The notes: generated from the letters alone by a model not told the origin. Positions 10,497 through 23,880 are shown, counted from the first letter of the stretch. The stretch is DNA of 64,000 nt from Melastoma dodecandrum (GCA_029817715.1 JARUPY010000473.1:1116001-1180000); one strand, 5' to 3'. Translations and numbers: made by a program.

Positions 10497-12998
10497 GACT
10501 CCGGATCGATGTTTTTTCTCCGATGTCATCTCGAATCGAAGTAAGGTAAGGCCACGATGGTATGAATGAAAAAATGATTTCTTGATACCTCAACGTGCAA
10601 GATGCGGGTCTCATCAGGCCCCTCAAGGGCATGAAACGCCTCTGAATGAGCTTCACTTGTACTGCCAACAGATTTGCCTTGTAGTCGGACGCCAAGAGGT
10701 CATGGTATCCCTTGTTCATGGCAGGTGTTGGAAAATTCTTCACGAACCGGTGGTAAAGCTTAAACCCGAATGATAACGAGCGAACACGATTTACACAAAT
10801 AACGTTAGGAAAACTATCTTCACCGCTTAAAGTGCACTTTCTTCAAGGAATTATTCTCCCCTACTATAAAGTTGCAATTGGAAAGCAATACGAATATTCT
10901 CCAAGGGTTATGAAGATTACTAGCACGTCAATTCTGCAAAACCGAGCATTTCAACAAGAAATCTTGAAAGAAAGATGGTGTTCAGAACTTGTAGTTTTCT
11001 AAATAATCATTCGTCCCTCCCATCAACGTGAAGACATCAAGCGGGGATAAAGTCATTTCACGAATATTCGTGTTCAAACAAGAAATCATATTTCTTCATG
11101 AAGCAAACTCCTTGAAGACGAACAATTATTTATTCACCAAAATGTGTGAACTTCAACCACAAATGTGGCTCTTGTCAACTTCGCCCTACCTTTCGTGGAT
11201 CCAGTGGCAATCTCTCCCTCACTAAGGATAATCCTCGTTAATGAAACCAACGATGTTATTACTAGCTCTTAACAATGAAAGACGACTGAATTTACCAAGT
11301 TTGGCAGCCTATGCTGCATAGCGGTGGATGTTCGTCCTCGTAGACTATATGCGCGAGAGTATGCTCTCGTCCTTTATACCAATACAGTTGTTCACCATTG
11401 ATCCGAGCTCGATTGCATCTCGTTGTGAGAATGTGAATTGGAATGTGAATTGTAATAAGCTCTTGTTTACGTATAAAAATTTTGAGCTCGATCGAGAAGA
11501 TTTTGACTCTCGATCGAGAAGAAATCAATAAGATATATTCCGAAGATGGAAGATTTTATGCTCACGATTGTGGGAATTAATTTGGATAATCAATAGAGAA
11601 GTATTAGAGAGAGAGAAGAAAAAATTATAAATTATTAATTGATTGAGAGAGAAAGAACATGAGATAACGGTCTATATTGGCTACCATGGTCATCTCATTT
11701 CTAATCGACTCATGGTGGTACATCTTTCTATATGCTTATCGTAAAGTGCCATGTCCAACCTCATGGAACGAAACTAGGGTTGTTTAAAGGAAAGGAATGT
11801 TTTCTCATTATATTGTTTACCTCACGACAGGAGTATTCAGACATGATCTTCGAAGGAAGGAAGAGAATACATTCGGCTGGAGCAATGCCGAGAGCGTCGA
11901 CTGATGGAGGCAAGTTCCGGCGGTTAAGTTCTTTCTTTAGGAGTCCCAAGTAGTTGTTGAAATGAATTTGTCGGTTTTGCATGTAAATTACTGGAGCGAA
12001 AACATACAAATTCTGCATTAGTTTTACTTAGCATTTCAGTTGTAACTCTTACTAAAGAAAATGGAGCAATGAAGGTGCCGATCTTCCTACCGCGGGAATT
12101 TCTTAGATGACATGATATAATACCTCAAGAATTGTTGTAACTAATTGTCAGGCAGAAGTTGAGCCAGTCATTGACCTTGTAAGTGTAACTTTAAACTAGT
12201 TATCCTCATCCGTCAATTATAAGTGCAAAGTTTCTGGGTTTCAGTCCATTTATGATGCAATAGCTAAAGAAACGCCACAGCTTCGAATGAACAGTATATA
12301 TATCTACCTTCTCTTCAGAAATTACCGTGGAATGAGTCTGAATCATGTTAACTCTGCACAGAAAATAACTGCTAAATAAGAACTTATACTCCAAATAGTG
12401 AAGTTACCACAGTCAATTGTATATATATTTAGACATAGCCACGCCATCCGGCAAGTGACAGTTTGATTACTACGGTGCCCAAAATCCAAGGCAAGACACT
12501 TCCGGATTCTGCATATACACCCAATAGATTCAGTGAGAACCGACAGACTATTACCTACAAGGAAAACAAAATGCCCCGCAACCAAGTAAGCAAGGACAAT
12601 GCCAACCAAAACTTAGTTACATAGTGAATAGAGCAGACAGCCCAATAAGATTTTCATGAAAATATGGAAAATTACGGAATAAAATTTAACTACATTTCTA
12701 GTCGACCAATAATAGAACTGTTTCTTCTGCAAGTTTATAACTTTCAGCTGAATGATACAGAAGGTCGACATCGACAAGATGGAGAGTTGGAAAGGTCAGG
12801 CAATGTAAGAGTTTTATAGATGTAAGGCTAATAGATAATCGGTTTTCTTGTGCCTTGGGTTGCTGCAATGAATTCATCTCCCCTCTTACCTCTCAAAAGT
12901 CGAACTGGGATGGGTTGAAATTGGACGGAAAATAAAAGGAAAATCAAACATTAACATTACCTCCAGTCCTCACTTGTCGCCATGTTTAGTTGTGTGTG
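10497..12998. other. Long intergenic region with an unidentified coding-like fragment
   Basis: About 2.5 kb with no assignable gene. On the minus strand, 10575-10775 gives a protein-like frame (FVKNFPTPAMNKGYHDLLA, later VQVKLIQRRFMP) that looks like real exon sequence but which I cannot place. At 11486-11523 there are two near-identical copies of ctcgatcgagaag. The remainder is AT-rich and may be old transposon sequence; the last few hundred bases should hold the WDR5 3' UTR. Confidence 0.35.
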
Positions 12999-14366
<1,368 letters not shown>

Positions 14367-14517
14367 TCCTCGGCCGGAGCAGAAGTCCCCGTCCGTCACC
14401 AAGTAATAGGAAAAGAATAGTGGTACGTTTACATAAAATTTATTAATGGATCAGAAAACTCCGATCCCAATTCATTAAACCCAAACCCTAATTACTCTTC
14501 TGCCCAAATTCAGGGAG
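14367..14517. promoter_or_regulatory. Short divergent promoter between WDR5 and PRP18
   Basis: The two starts face away from each other and are separated by only about 150 bp (about 115 bp if WDR5 starts at 14402). Both transcripts must therefore start within or just beyond this interval. It contains the telo-box-like aaacccaaaccctaattac at 14478-14496, a motif common upstream of plant genes for RNA and ribosome biogenesis. Shared regulation is inferred from the arrangement, not shown. Confidence 0.55.
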
Positions 14518-16030
14518 ATGGACATCCTCAAGCGAGAGCTCGCGAAGAAGCGGCAGTCCCTCGCGGCGGACACCGGCGGGAAACGCATCTTCAAGCGCTC
14601 CGAAATCGAGCAGAAGCACGTCCAGCAGCTCCGCGAGCAAGAGAAGCGAGCTCGAAGCCAAATCCCGCCGGTCTCGCGATGCCGCTGCATCCGCTTCCTC
14701 CGTTGCCTCTTTGTCTTCCTCCGCGCCCTCTTCTCTCGCAAATGTGGCTTCCTCCAACCCCTCGGCTACGTCCCTTAGGTCTTTGACCGATGAACAGAAC
14801 ATCGACAACCTTGTGATGCCTAAGCAGGAAGTGATCCAACGCCTCCGGTTCCTCAAACAGCCGGTTATACTTTTCTGGGAGGATGACGCAGCTCGTCTTG
14901 ATAGGTTGAAGTACGTCCTAAAGGCAGGGGATTTCGAGGTGGACAGCGATATGACTGAGGGACAGACGAACGATTTCCTCAGGGACATTGCAGAGCTTAG
15001 GAAGAGACAGAAGGCAGGGGTTTTGGGAAATGAGACAAGAAGAGGAAGAAGGATAGGGATGAGGGGGACGATGGCGAGAAGATCGCAAATGATGGTGGGG
15101 ACGAGGATGGGGATTTGAGCTGGGACGGCGGGTCGAGCAGCATCGACAAGGATAAGGATCTGAAGAGGATGAAGGCGAATTTCGATGATTTGTGTGAGGA
15201 GGACAAGATCCTGGTTTTCTTCAAGAGGTTGTCGAACGAGTGGTCAGGAGTTGGATGAGCTGCCAGAGGTGGAGAAGAGGACGGCAAAAGGGAAGTCAAT
15301 GGTTGCCACGTTTAAGCAGTGCGCTCGGTACTTGAATCCACTGTTCAAGTTCTGCAGGAAGAAGGTGCGGCGTGTTTATGGCAGAATCAACTTCTTCAAT
15401 TTCTTGATGGATGGCCTTGCCTGCTTGTTGCTGAGCTTGTTCCTCATCTCATGATTGAGAATGTCGACCTGTGATGAATATTTGAGTTGCTTTGTTGCTT
15501 CTTGGTTAGAAGATACACATGTCGTTTTTGTGCTGCTGCCGTCTTTATCGTTGTTTGAATGAGCATCCTGATAGTATCTGTAGTCACCTATATGCACTCT
15601 CGTGTGTTTCTTTTGATGCAGGTGCTACCTGATGATATCAGGCAGGCGTTGATGCTAGTTGTGGAATGCTGCTTGAGGAGAGACTACTTGGCTGGAATGG
15701 ACCATTACATCAAACTCACTATAGGGAATGCACCCTGGCCGATAGGTTGGTATCCACGAGCGTTCTGCCAGGGAAAAGATTTACACCAACAGCGTCGCCC
15801 ATATCATGAACGACGGGACCACTCGTAAGTACCTTCAATCGGTGAAAAGATTAATGACGTTCTGCCAGCGGCGATATCCCACTCTCCCATCCAAGGCTGT
15901 TGAGTTCAATAGCCTTGCTAATGGTAGCGACCTGCAATCGTTGCTAGCGGAAGAGAGGGTCTCAGTTGGCAGGGGGAGTCATGCAAATGAGGACATGCTT
16001 CGGCTGATGGCAGCTCCCAAGGAAAGCTAG
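14518..16030 (+). pseudogene. PRP18: Pre-mRNA-splicing factor PRP18, frame-disrupted
   Basis: PRP18 stabilises the U5 snRNP during the second step of splicing. Almost the whole protein is recognisable: N-terminus MDILKRELAKKRQS, the splicing-factor motif LTDEQNIDNLVMPKQEVIQR, and FEVDSDMTEGQTNDFL. The Prp18 domain follows with TAKGKSMVATFKQCARYLNP, then an intron (15365-15621), then ALMLVVECCLRRDYLAGMDHY and [20 protein letters not shown]. Four points break the frame: near 14650 (two bases short), near 15033 (one base short), near 15245 (two bases short) and near 15745 (eleven bases short, removing the conserved VTM before VGIHERS). Between breaks conservation is excellent, so the damage is either recent or an assembly artefact. 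No single frame gives a working protein. Confidence 0.88.
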
Positions 16031-17086
16031 GTCGTCTCTGTATGGTGAATTTTCTCCTATTTCGATTGCTAATGTAGTTAGTGGCATGAGGGTACTACTA
16101 TTAACTTGTGCTATTTGAGTAATTTCTTTTTGTTTAAAACGGCACACTGTTCTTTGTGGTGCACATATCACGTCCATACTCTGTCAATCAGCAACGAAAT
16201 CATTTTATCGCTTTTTCTTTTATTAAGATACACTCCATCCATTTGTTCCGAATCTATAGTCCCCTTTCTTTGTCGGGAAAGAAATGAATGATTGTTTCTT
16301 AGGTGTATTTTATTTATGGAACTTGTTCAGCTGGCAAAACAGGTTCTACGGTGAGCTTCTGCTGCTTTCGGTTTTGTACGCGGTGATTGGAGATGTTACC
16401 TCCATCAGGTAGTTTGCTTTGATTAGCGTTCCTTTGCTTCAACTCAAGTCGAAAGTCAGGATTTATGTTGTATTGATTTGTCGGCAGCACCTACTGAAGG
16501 ATTGCAGGATTTATGCAATCGTGTTTTAGTCATGTTTGCTGGGGAAATCACACGTTTGAGCTCGATCGATGCACCACCATTTTTTTACCAACTTCTCAGC
16601 TGATTGATTCGCTTGAATATCCTTACTTCTTGCCACGATCTTCTTGTCCTATACCGGGAGTATGGGAACTGTGTTTCGATACCAGATACGGATGGTAAGG
16701 CCACAGTGTGCTGCATGCTCAGTGCTGGTAACCCCATTGGTTTTCGGCAGCCTGTTGATTTTCTTTCATCTTTGAAAGGATTGCAGTTTTTGGGGTGAAG
16801 TCGTTGTTTAGGTTTTGATTATGCAGACAGATCATGGGCGCATTATGAGCTGGAGTGAAGTGATAATTCAATATATGTAACAAACATGGAAACTAACTCC
16901 GAACAAATGATCTTTCTTCTTCTTCTTTTCTTTTCTTTTCTCTAACCTACCTTGAACCTAATTGCATCGTGTTGCATTTTAAGCCAATGTAGGCATTGAA
17001 GTCAGACTTTGTCCCGTGGGCATTTTCATATTTTTGGCCCCGTTTCTTACACAAACCTAACTGCCAGTCCGAAGCCGGGAAAAACG
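16031..17086. other. Intergenic region between PRP18 and FAP1
   Basis: About 1 kb. No coding similarity, terminal repeats or RNA gene recognised; short open frames at 16513-16798 have no family signature. A pyrimidine-rich tract (ttcttcttcttttcttttct) lies at about 16917-16938. Confidence 0.5.
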
Positions 17087-18445
17087 ATGTTCAACCTCCG
17101 CTTCCCCTTCTCGTTTTCTCAGTCCCCCAACAACCCCCAACCCAACTTCCCCCGCCGCCCCACCGCCGTCATCGTCCTCTCCGCTGCCGCTGCCGCTGCT
17201 GCGGCTGCTGGAGCTGCCTCCATCGTAGTATCCCGTCAGAGCTCCCGCTCCCGCGACTGCTTTGGGAATCCCTTTCCTCTCTGGGGATCGCTATCTCTGT
17301 CCGACAATGCCGTCCCGGTCGTGACCGAGTCGAGGACGGGAGTCGAGTTCCCTTCCGTCGTTGGGGAGTCGAGGAAGCTGATGGGCGTCGGGGTGAGGAG
17401 GAAGAGCGTGCTGGGTCTCAAGAACATTGACGTCTACGCCTTTGGTGAAATTGTCTTGCCCCTCGTTGCCTTTCATTGTGATTTTATTTCGTTTAGAGAA
17501 TGGTTGCTTCATAGAGTAGGTCGTGAATTTGTTGATCTTGTCTGGCGGAGTCGTGGCACGTGATCTTATCGAATTACAGCAGGGTTAGGAAGATGCTGAT
17601 GGTTGATTCGTTATGTTTACTGTTTCTAGATAGTTGTGAATGACGTACGATCCTGAGCCGTGCCGGTTGATATGCCGTCTGCCTGTGTAGTTTCAAGCGA
17701 AAACGAGCAACGAGGGTTTGATAGCGCCCTTTGATTTTGTGTGTTGATATCGTCCAAGGGAGCTAACCAGATCTGTGTCCTGTCCAGGGATTTATGCCGA
17801 TGATTCTGACATGAAGAAGATGTTGAAGGAGAAGTACGGCAAATCCCCTGCATCCGAGTTCAAGGAAGACAAGGTCTTGATAGAAGATCTTGTGGAAAGT
17901 GATGTAAGCCTGACCGTCAGGCTCCAGATAGTTTATGGCAAACTGAGCATTAAGTCGGTGAGGAGCGCCTTTGAGGAGTCTGTCGGTAGCCGACTCCAGA
18001 AGTTTAGCAGCGAAGACAACAAGGAACTGCTGCACAGGTATAGACTAGTAATTCTCTAAAAATCGGTTTCTGCTTCTGTTACGGGCACGACTAGTCATAT
18101 GTTTTCTGTGTTCTTGATGAATCTGCAGGTTCACTTCTCAGTTCAAAGACGAGTACAAAATACCGCGAGGGTCGGTCATAGATCTCTCCCGAGACCAGGG
18201 CTATGTTCTTCGCACGACTAGTAAGTCTGAAGAGATATGTGGTTAAGTAGTTATCCAGATAAGTAAGTTTTGTTTCAAATGTTGTTTTTGTTGACGTGGG
18301 TGCAGTCAACGGTGAAGAAGTGGGGAGCATAGAGAGCAAGGTCCTTTGCCGGTCGATACTGGACCTCTATGTAGGCGACGACCCTTTTGACAAGAATGCC
18401 AGGGAAGACGTCCGGCGAAACATGGCGGCCCTACTGGAGGACTGA
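17087..18445 (+). CDS. FAP1: Fatty-acid-binding protein 1-like (chalcone-isomerase fold), chloroplast
   Basis: FAP proteins share the chalcone isomerase fold but bind fatty acids in the plastid stroma and influence fatty-acid synthesis. Four exons: 17087-17444, 17788-18037, 18129-18220 and 18306-18445, all GT-AG, frame continuous, 279 residues. Residues 1-80 are Ser/Pro/Ala-rich with an Ala run (AAAAAAAAGAAS) and look like a transit peptide plus linker. The domain opens with TESRTGVEFPSVVGESRKLMG and continues with KNIDVYAFGIYAD across the first junction. Later blocks include RLQIVYGKLSIKSVRSAFEES, YKIPRGSVIDLS and VLCRSILDLYVGDDPF. An in-frame upstream ATG at 17009 exists; 17087 is preferred because it starts a normal plastid leader. 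FAP1 is favoured over FAP2/FAP3 from general similarity only. Confidence 0.85.
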
Positions 18446-18862
18446 CCTCATTCAAACTCCCGCCTTGGGACTTGTTTTTGCTGAATCTGCAGCTCGTAAA
18501 AGCCACCTTTTGTTACGAAAGATGCACTCAACGGCAATCCAAAGAATCCACTCTATTTTATCTTATGGACTCTCATTACGTGATCGATAACAATCCGTCC
18601 CTCTCGCGGCCGTCGTCTCCTCGTCCTGTCACTCGCAATCTCCGTGTGTGCAGCCAGCCGCAGATTCAACCAGAAGGTAGCCGCAGGAATGCGTACAGAT
18701 GATATTGTTTCTAATCGGGTTAGTTTATCTATAAAATTGGAGAGTTTGCACAAAAAAGCAGAAAAACTTTTTCTAAGTAGCCCATGCGACTATAAAAAGG
18801 TCGGACTCTGCCCTCCAAAACCCTCCGCTGGCTTAAACCCTTTTCTCCGTACGGCCCCGGCA

Positions 18863-20980
18863 ATGCATCGTGTGCTCATCCGCCCAGCCGCCGCCGGCGC
18901 CCGCGTTCGCCTCCTGTCATCCGCTGCGGTGACGGCGACCGTTACCTCGGCTCCCGCCGAGAAAAAGTCAGCAGACAACCTTGGGAGGAGGCTCCTGAGC
19001 CTCGTGTACACGAAGCGGAGCGCTGTGGTGACGATCAACAAGTGGAAGGAGGAAGGCCACGTCGTGAGGAAGTACGCGCTGAACCGAATCGTCAGGGAGC
19101 TCCGCAAGCTTAAGCGCTACAAGCACGCTTTGGAGGTCGGTTCGGCTGGGCGATTGGTTTTTATTCTAGAATTGAAGTTTTCGTGATTTCGTTCTCCAAT
19201 TTTATTCTTGTCAATCGCTTGAAGTGCTGTTTAAGTTTGAGTATTGGGGTTTCGTTTTGGATGATGTAGAGAGATGGATATGTTTTTGAGTAATTCCCGG
19301 ATACAATTATCATAGCAAGATCTTCTATGACAAATTACATTATCTGACTGTATGTTGTAGATTGTAATTGTCGGTAATGGGCCAAGTGTTGTGGAAACAT
19401 ATGATTTGCCCACAATTGTGTGGTGAGTCGACAGTTGCAGTTATTGGTTGGCATGATTGGGTTTGGGAAATCTGTTGCAATGCCGAAACATGTTTTACAA
19501 TCAATCATAAAATCAGGGTACTTGTAACCATGTCGGTGACAACCATTCGTAATGCTTCTCTGCTCGAGGAATGCTTCGTTTGATTTGCTTTCTGTACTTG
19601 AAGCCCTTGTTCGGTTGCACATTGAGGGCGTTCGGTTCTGCAGTTTGATGACATCTTTGTTTATGGACTGATATCATGAAACCTGTATTGTTGCTTATGA
19701 TATGTGTTTTCTTGGTGTAGATATGCGAATGGATGACTTTACAGAAAGATATCAAGTTGTTGCCCGGTGACTGTGCTGTTCACTTGGATTTGATTGCTAA
19801 AGTTCGTGGGCTGAACAGCGCAGAGAAGTTCTTTGAAGACCTTCCTGAGACAATGAGAGGTTCACACACCTGCAGTGCTCTCCTTCATGTCTATTGCCAA
19901 AAACAGTCATACGAGAAAGCAGCGGCCTTGATGGAAAAGATGTTGGAATGTGATTTTATGACCAGCCCTCTGCCCTTCAATCACATGATATCCATGTACA
20001 TTGCAAATCAGCAGCTGGAGAAAGTTCCTCAAGTTATTGAAGAGTTGAAAAAGAAGACCACCCCTGATCTTGTGACCTACAATCTCTGGTTAACCATGTG
20101 CAAGGAGCAAGGGGATGTTGAAAATGCGGAAAGAATTTTTCTCGAGCTGAAAAAAGCAAAGATATCTCCTGATTGGTTCACCTACAGCATTCTTTCCAAC
20201 CTATACATGAAAGTTTCAGCTACCGAGAAAGTATTCATGACGTTAAAGGAGATGGAGAAAAGGGCTACGAAAAAAAGCCGGGCTGCTTTCTCATCTCTTA
20301 TTAGTTTGCTTACTATTATGAAAAGTAGAGAGGAGGTTTTCCGAGTTTGGAAAAAAATGAAGTCACTTTTCCGGAAGATGAGTGATGCTGAGTACACGTG
20401 CATGATTGCGTCACTGGTGAAATTGGGGGACATCGAAGAAGCTGAGAAATTATATGCCGAGTGGGGGACGGTGTCTAATTCTGGAGATCCCAGTATAAGA
20501 AATGTACTCCTTGCTGCGTACATAAATAGCAACCAGGTGGACAAGGCAGAGAGCTTTTACAATCAGGTAATGTCGACAGGGACTGTTGCACCCTGTTATA
20601 CTACTTTTGAACTTATGACATGGGGTTACATCAAAAGTAAGCAGATGGACAAGGCTCTATGTTTTCTTGAAAAAGCCATTGCAAGTGTTAAGGACTGGAA
20701 GTTTGACAAAAAGATGATCTGGGAACTGTTTGAGAAATTAGAGGAAGAAGGGAATGTGGAAGGTGCTGAGAAACTGTTGGTCATCCTTCGAGGTGCTGGA
20801 CATGTGAGTACCCGGGTGTACAATTCTCTTCTAAGAACTTATGCCAAGGCTGGCCTGATGCCACTCATTGTTGCCGAGAGGATGAAGAAAGATGATGTCT
20901 GCTTTGATGAAGAAACCAGTGAGCTGATCGAGAAAACTAAAAACATGCTTGCCACTGAAATTTCATCCAAATTTTCATAG
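18863..20980 (+). CDS. Pentatricopeptide repeat protein, P-class, mitochondrial type
   Basis: P-class PPR proteins bind organellar RNA and act in its stability, splicing or translation. Two exons, 18863-19135 and 19721-20980, give 510 residues. The N-terminus (MHRVLIRPAAAGARVRLLSS) is Arg/Ala/Ser-rich and lacks acids, as in mitochondrial presequences. Family-specific text follows: ALNRIVRELRKLKRYKHALE joined across the intron to ICEWM. PPR motifs recur about every 35 residues, for example TYNLWLTMCKEQGDVENAER, FTYSILSNLYMKVSATEKVF and AEYTCMIASLVKLGDIEEAE. It resembles the Arabidopsis At1g02370/At4g02820/At4g21705 group of short mitochondrial P-class proteins (from memory). No DYW/E domain is present. 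The frame is intact; the RNA target is unknown. Confidence 0.88.
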
Positions 20981-22609
20981 TGAGGGACGTGAAAGGGAAT
21001 GTCCTATATAGTTTACCCTAATCCCGAACTGATTTTTTCACCCGCTGTTGACACTGCTGTGAGTGTTGTGCTGAGGACACTGGCTGCCTAGCATTGGTAG
21101 GACTTAATTAGACATCATAATATTTACTCTCTCCTGCGCTGTCATTGAGATTTCAAATTCAGAATGATTAGGAACATGTTTCTTAAATACAAAGAGCATC
21201 AGAACATATTCCACCAAAGAAGAAAGCTTATAGCTTGGTAAATCCCATTCTATCTTTGTTAGTTTGGTAAATCATTTGTAGAGGAACTTCTCCTATTTAT
21301 GTATTTCCTAATTATTTACACTCTCGTTATTCGTGATTCAGTTTAGTATATATGTATGTTTTAAAGTGTCATGTCATTTTGTTCCATGCTGATGTAGATT
21401 GTGCAAGAACGATATCGAGTTTTTGGGTTTGTCCATAGCGAGCTGTATTTTTCATATTTGCATATGATTCCCCTCGACTGGAGAGTTGTGGCTGTAAACT
21501 AATACTCTGCAACCTTTTGTTTTGCAGCAGTCATTTGTTTCTTATTGGTCTGAACAAGTCTCTTATGAAGCACATCTTTCAGTGGTTGAGATTGCAATGT
21601 TCCTCTGGCTCTGGAATCGATGTTTATTCGGATCTCGGATTGGGACAGGAATCAAGTCTTGCTTCAGTCGTGTCCTTTTGATGGACTTACCATCTGGGTT
21701 GTTATATATATTGTGGAATGAATTAAATTGGCTCTCTGTCAAACTCACGGAAATGTGCCTGCTGTGCCAACTGCCAGCAAATGGGTTCAGAAGGCACGAC
21801 TCCATTTGGGTTATAGCTTCGTCGGCCCTTAGTTTCAATTGTTACCTCACTTTGGGTGAGAGCTTATCTGAGGTTGGCCCTGGAACTTATGTTTTCCCAC
21901 CCTATTCTTTAGCTGGTGTTTCTCTCTTACACATCATTATGACATCAAAAGAAATAGCAAAGATCAGTACAACTTAGGTGAAGTTGTGGAGGGGGTTTAA
22001 CTAACCCCACTTTTTGGTTGCGTGTGATATCATCTTGGGAAACAAAACTTGTTGGCCTTCTGAAAGAATGACACGTTTTACTAGTTCATATCCCGTCCTC
22101 TTTGTCAGGTCAAAATGGCTTGTTATCTAATTCCAATTTATACCGAGATTGGTGTATGGTTTTGTTTCCATTGTCCAGAAATGGATATCAGCAGGGCAAA
22201 ACAAAGAGAAGTAGATGAGACAATGACTGAAATGTGGGGGGTTGGTTTAAGGCAGAAGAATTCCCAACAACCTTTGACCTCACTTCTCTAAGACTGTTTT
22301 GTTTTGTATATGTATTACACATAGGTTGTTAACCCAATACACTCCGCATTCTGCATACTCAACGCATAACACCCCCACCACTCCATCTTATTTGCCTGTC
22401 AAAAAAGAAATGAAAAGAGTATTAGATACCAGTTTGGCTTCCTAATACGCCTGCGGAAGCTCAACCAATCCCGTATGATGTTGTACTCGTATGTGATCGT
22501 TGTGTTTAGTTAAACCGTAAGTTAGTGTTAGGATCAGCTTTTAAGCGCCCACCAGCGGAACCCAACCTCTCCACAATCCTCTACTCATCTCCATGAGAAT
22601 TAGCACTGA
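20981..22609. other. Intergenic region between the PPR gene and the small three-exon gene
   Basis: About 1.6 kb. A 151-residue open frame at 21522-21977 has no recognisable domain and poor coding character. The region may hold upstream non-coding exons of the next gene, but no exon is supported from sequence alone. Confidence 0.45.
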
Positions 22610-23351
22610 TTGACAATGGCTGAAGGAAATGTTGACGGTGAGGCGGCGATGGGGTCCCAAGGAGGCTTGGAAGCATTGCTTCCATCTCTTGTGCTTAATG
22701 AAGCAATCATAATGCCCCAGGCAGCCGGGAAAACCACGGTAGTGTACCCCTGTTTTTTCCATCTCTGCTTCGCTCGAGTTCTCTTCTTAGCTTTCCCGTA
22801 TGAGCTTCTCTTTTAGGAACATTGGAGCGGGAGTAATTATCGCCGGCACGGTAGCAGTCACCCCCTGAGGTCTTATCATCTGGAAGGAAACGGAAGGAAG
22901 CCGGCTAGAACAATAACTACAACAATGCAGAGGATGCATCATCGTCAGATGAACGAGAGGCTTGGTGGGAGCTTTGGTTGGGGACACGGACACGGAACAT
23001 GGGTCGGTTTCGTCGATTCTTGCGGCAGCAGAAGGTTGTGCTCCGGTACCGGGGTGTTCCTCCCCAAAACAGCGACCACCAACACCCAACCGGGCAATAT
23101 GAAACCAGGTGACCAAACAAGCATACTTCTCGACGAGTCATTGGTCCGGTCGGTTCATAATCCCATTCCGGGACAACTTAATGGAGTTTGAAGGCATTTT
23201 TTTAGTTAATTATGCGTACGCAGGAACGACTTGGGAATCGAGGGGTGGTGGTAACGACGGAGGCGGCAAAGAGACAACGAAGCAAGGTTGCAATAATCTA
23301 ATGGCCCCGTCATCGCCAGACACGTTCCTCCCCAAAGAATGGACTTACTAG
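22610..23351 (+). CDS. Small three-exon plant protein with GTGVFLP and C-terminal LPKEWTY motifs, function unknown
   Basis: Three exons join in frame with GT-AG introns: 22610-22738, 22817-23108 and 23224-23351, giving 182 residues. No single frame shows the protein. It is rich in Gly, Ser, Asn and basic residues, with no membrane segment or known fold. Two motifs stand out: GSRRLCSGTGVFLPK in the middle, and LPKEWTY at the very end. From memory, a plant-specific uncharacterised family (for example At3g55690 and At5g59050 relatives) carries a GTGVFLPR motif after a short SRR-like segment; this gene would be a short member. ATG 22616 is an alternative start two codons downstream. Additional 5' exons cannot be excluded. 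Right after the stop codon (5 bp) comes the A10 tract at which the Mutator element inserted. Confidence 0.6.
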
Positions 23352-23689
23352 AACTCAAAAAAAAAAGGCAAAATATCGATTTTTGGCCCCAAGTATTGGC
23401 AAACTTTTCGATTTTGCAAATCGTTTAAAAATTTTTCAATTTGACCTTAAATCGATGACACTTTTGTATGAGGCCTTATTTGTGACGGACGTTAGATTTT
23501 CGCGACGTGTCAATTAGCCTCCGTTAACTTAGCCTACATGGCGTCCGACGTGGGAATTACTTAATTTGTTGGCCTACGTGGTTTGGGTTAGAAATCGGTG
23601 AAGGGGAAGAAATTGGGGATAGGGTTTGGGTTAGAAATCGGGGTTAGGTTTGATTTTGTCTTCCCTCGCTCGATTAAATCGTTAAACAA

Positions 23690-23880
23690 TGTGAGGTTGG
23701 GGTTGCGCGTTCTGTTTGTGGGGTTGCGCGTTCTGTTTGTGGGGTTGCGCTGTGTTAGTGGGGTTGGGGTTGGGGTTGCGCCTGTGTTAGTGGGGTTGGG
23801 ATTGGGGTTGGGGTTGGGGTTGCGCGCTGTGTTTATGGGGTTGGGGTTGCGTGCTGTGTTTGTGGGGTTGAGATGCTTTT
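23690..23880 (+). repeat. Subterminal GGGTTG-rich repeats of the MULE
   Basis: Tandem, imperfect units: tgtggggttgcgcgttctgt repeated, and runs of ggggttggggttgggg. It lies directly inside the left TIR. Such arrays are common subterminal binding sites in Mutator elements. The G runs could form quadruplexes. The opposite end has a short gggttagggttagggtt run (27780-27800). Confidence 0.7.

Noticed and set aside
14475..14988. Antisense frames of 88-166 codons opposite PRP18
   Set aside because: They are GC-rich mirror frames of the PRP18 coding sequence; the sense strand has the conserved protein text.
14640..15760. Programmed frameshifting in PRP18
   Set aside because: Four shifts of different sizes, one deleting invariant residues, cannot be explained by ribosomal frameshifting; PRP18 is not known to use it.
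21522..21977. 151-codon open frame between the PPR gene and the next gene
   Set aside because: No domain, no supporting splice structure, and an odd Trp/Cys-rich composition; chance openness is likely.
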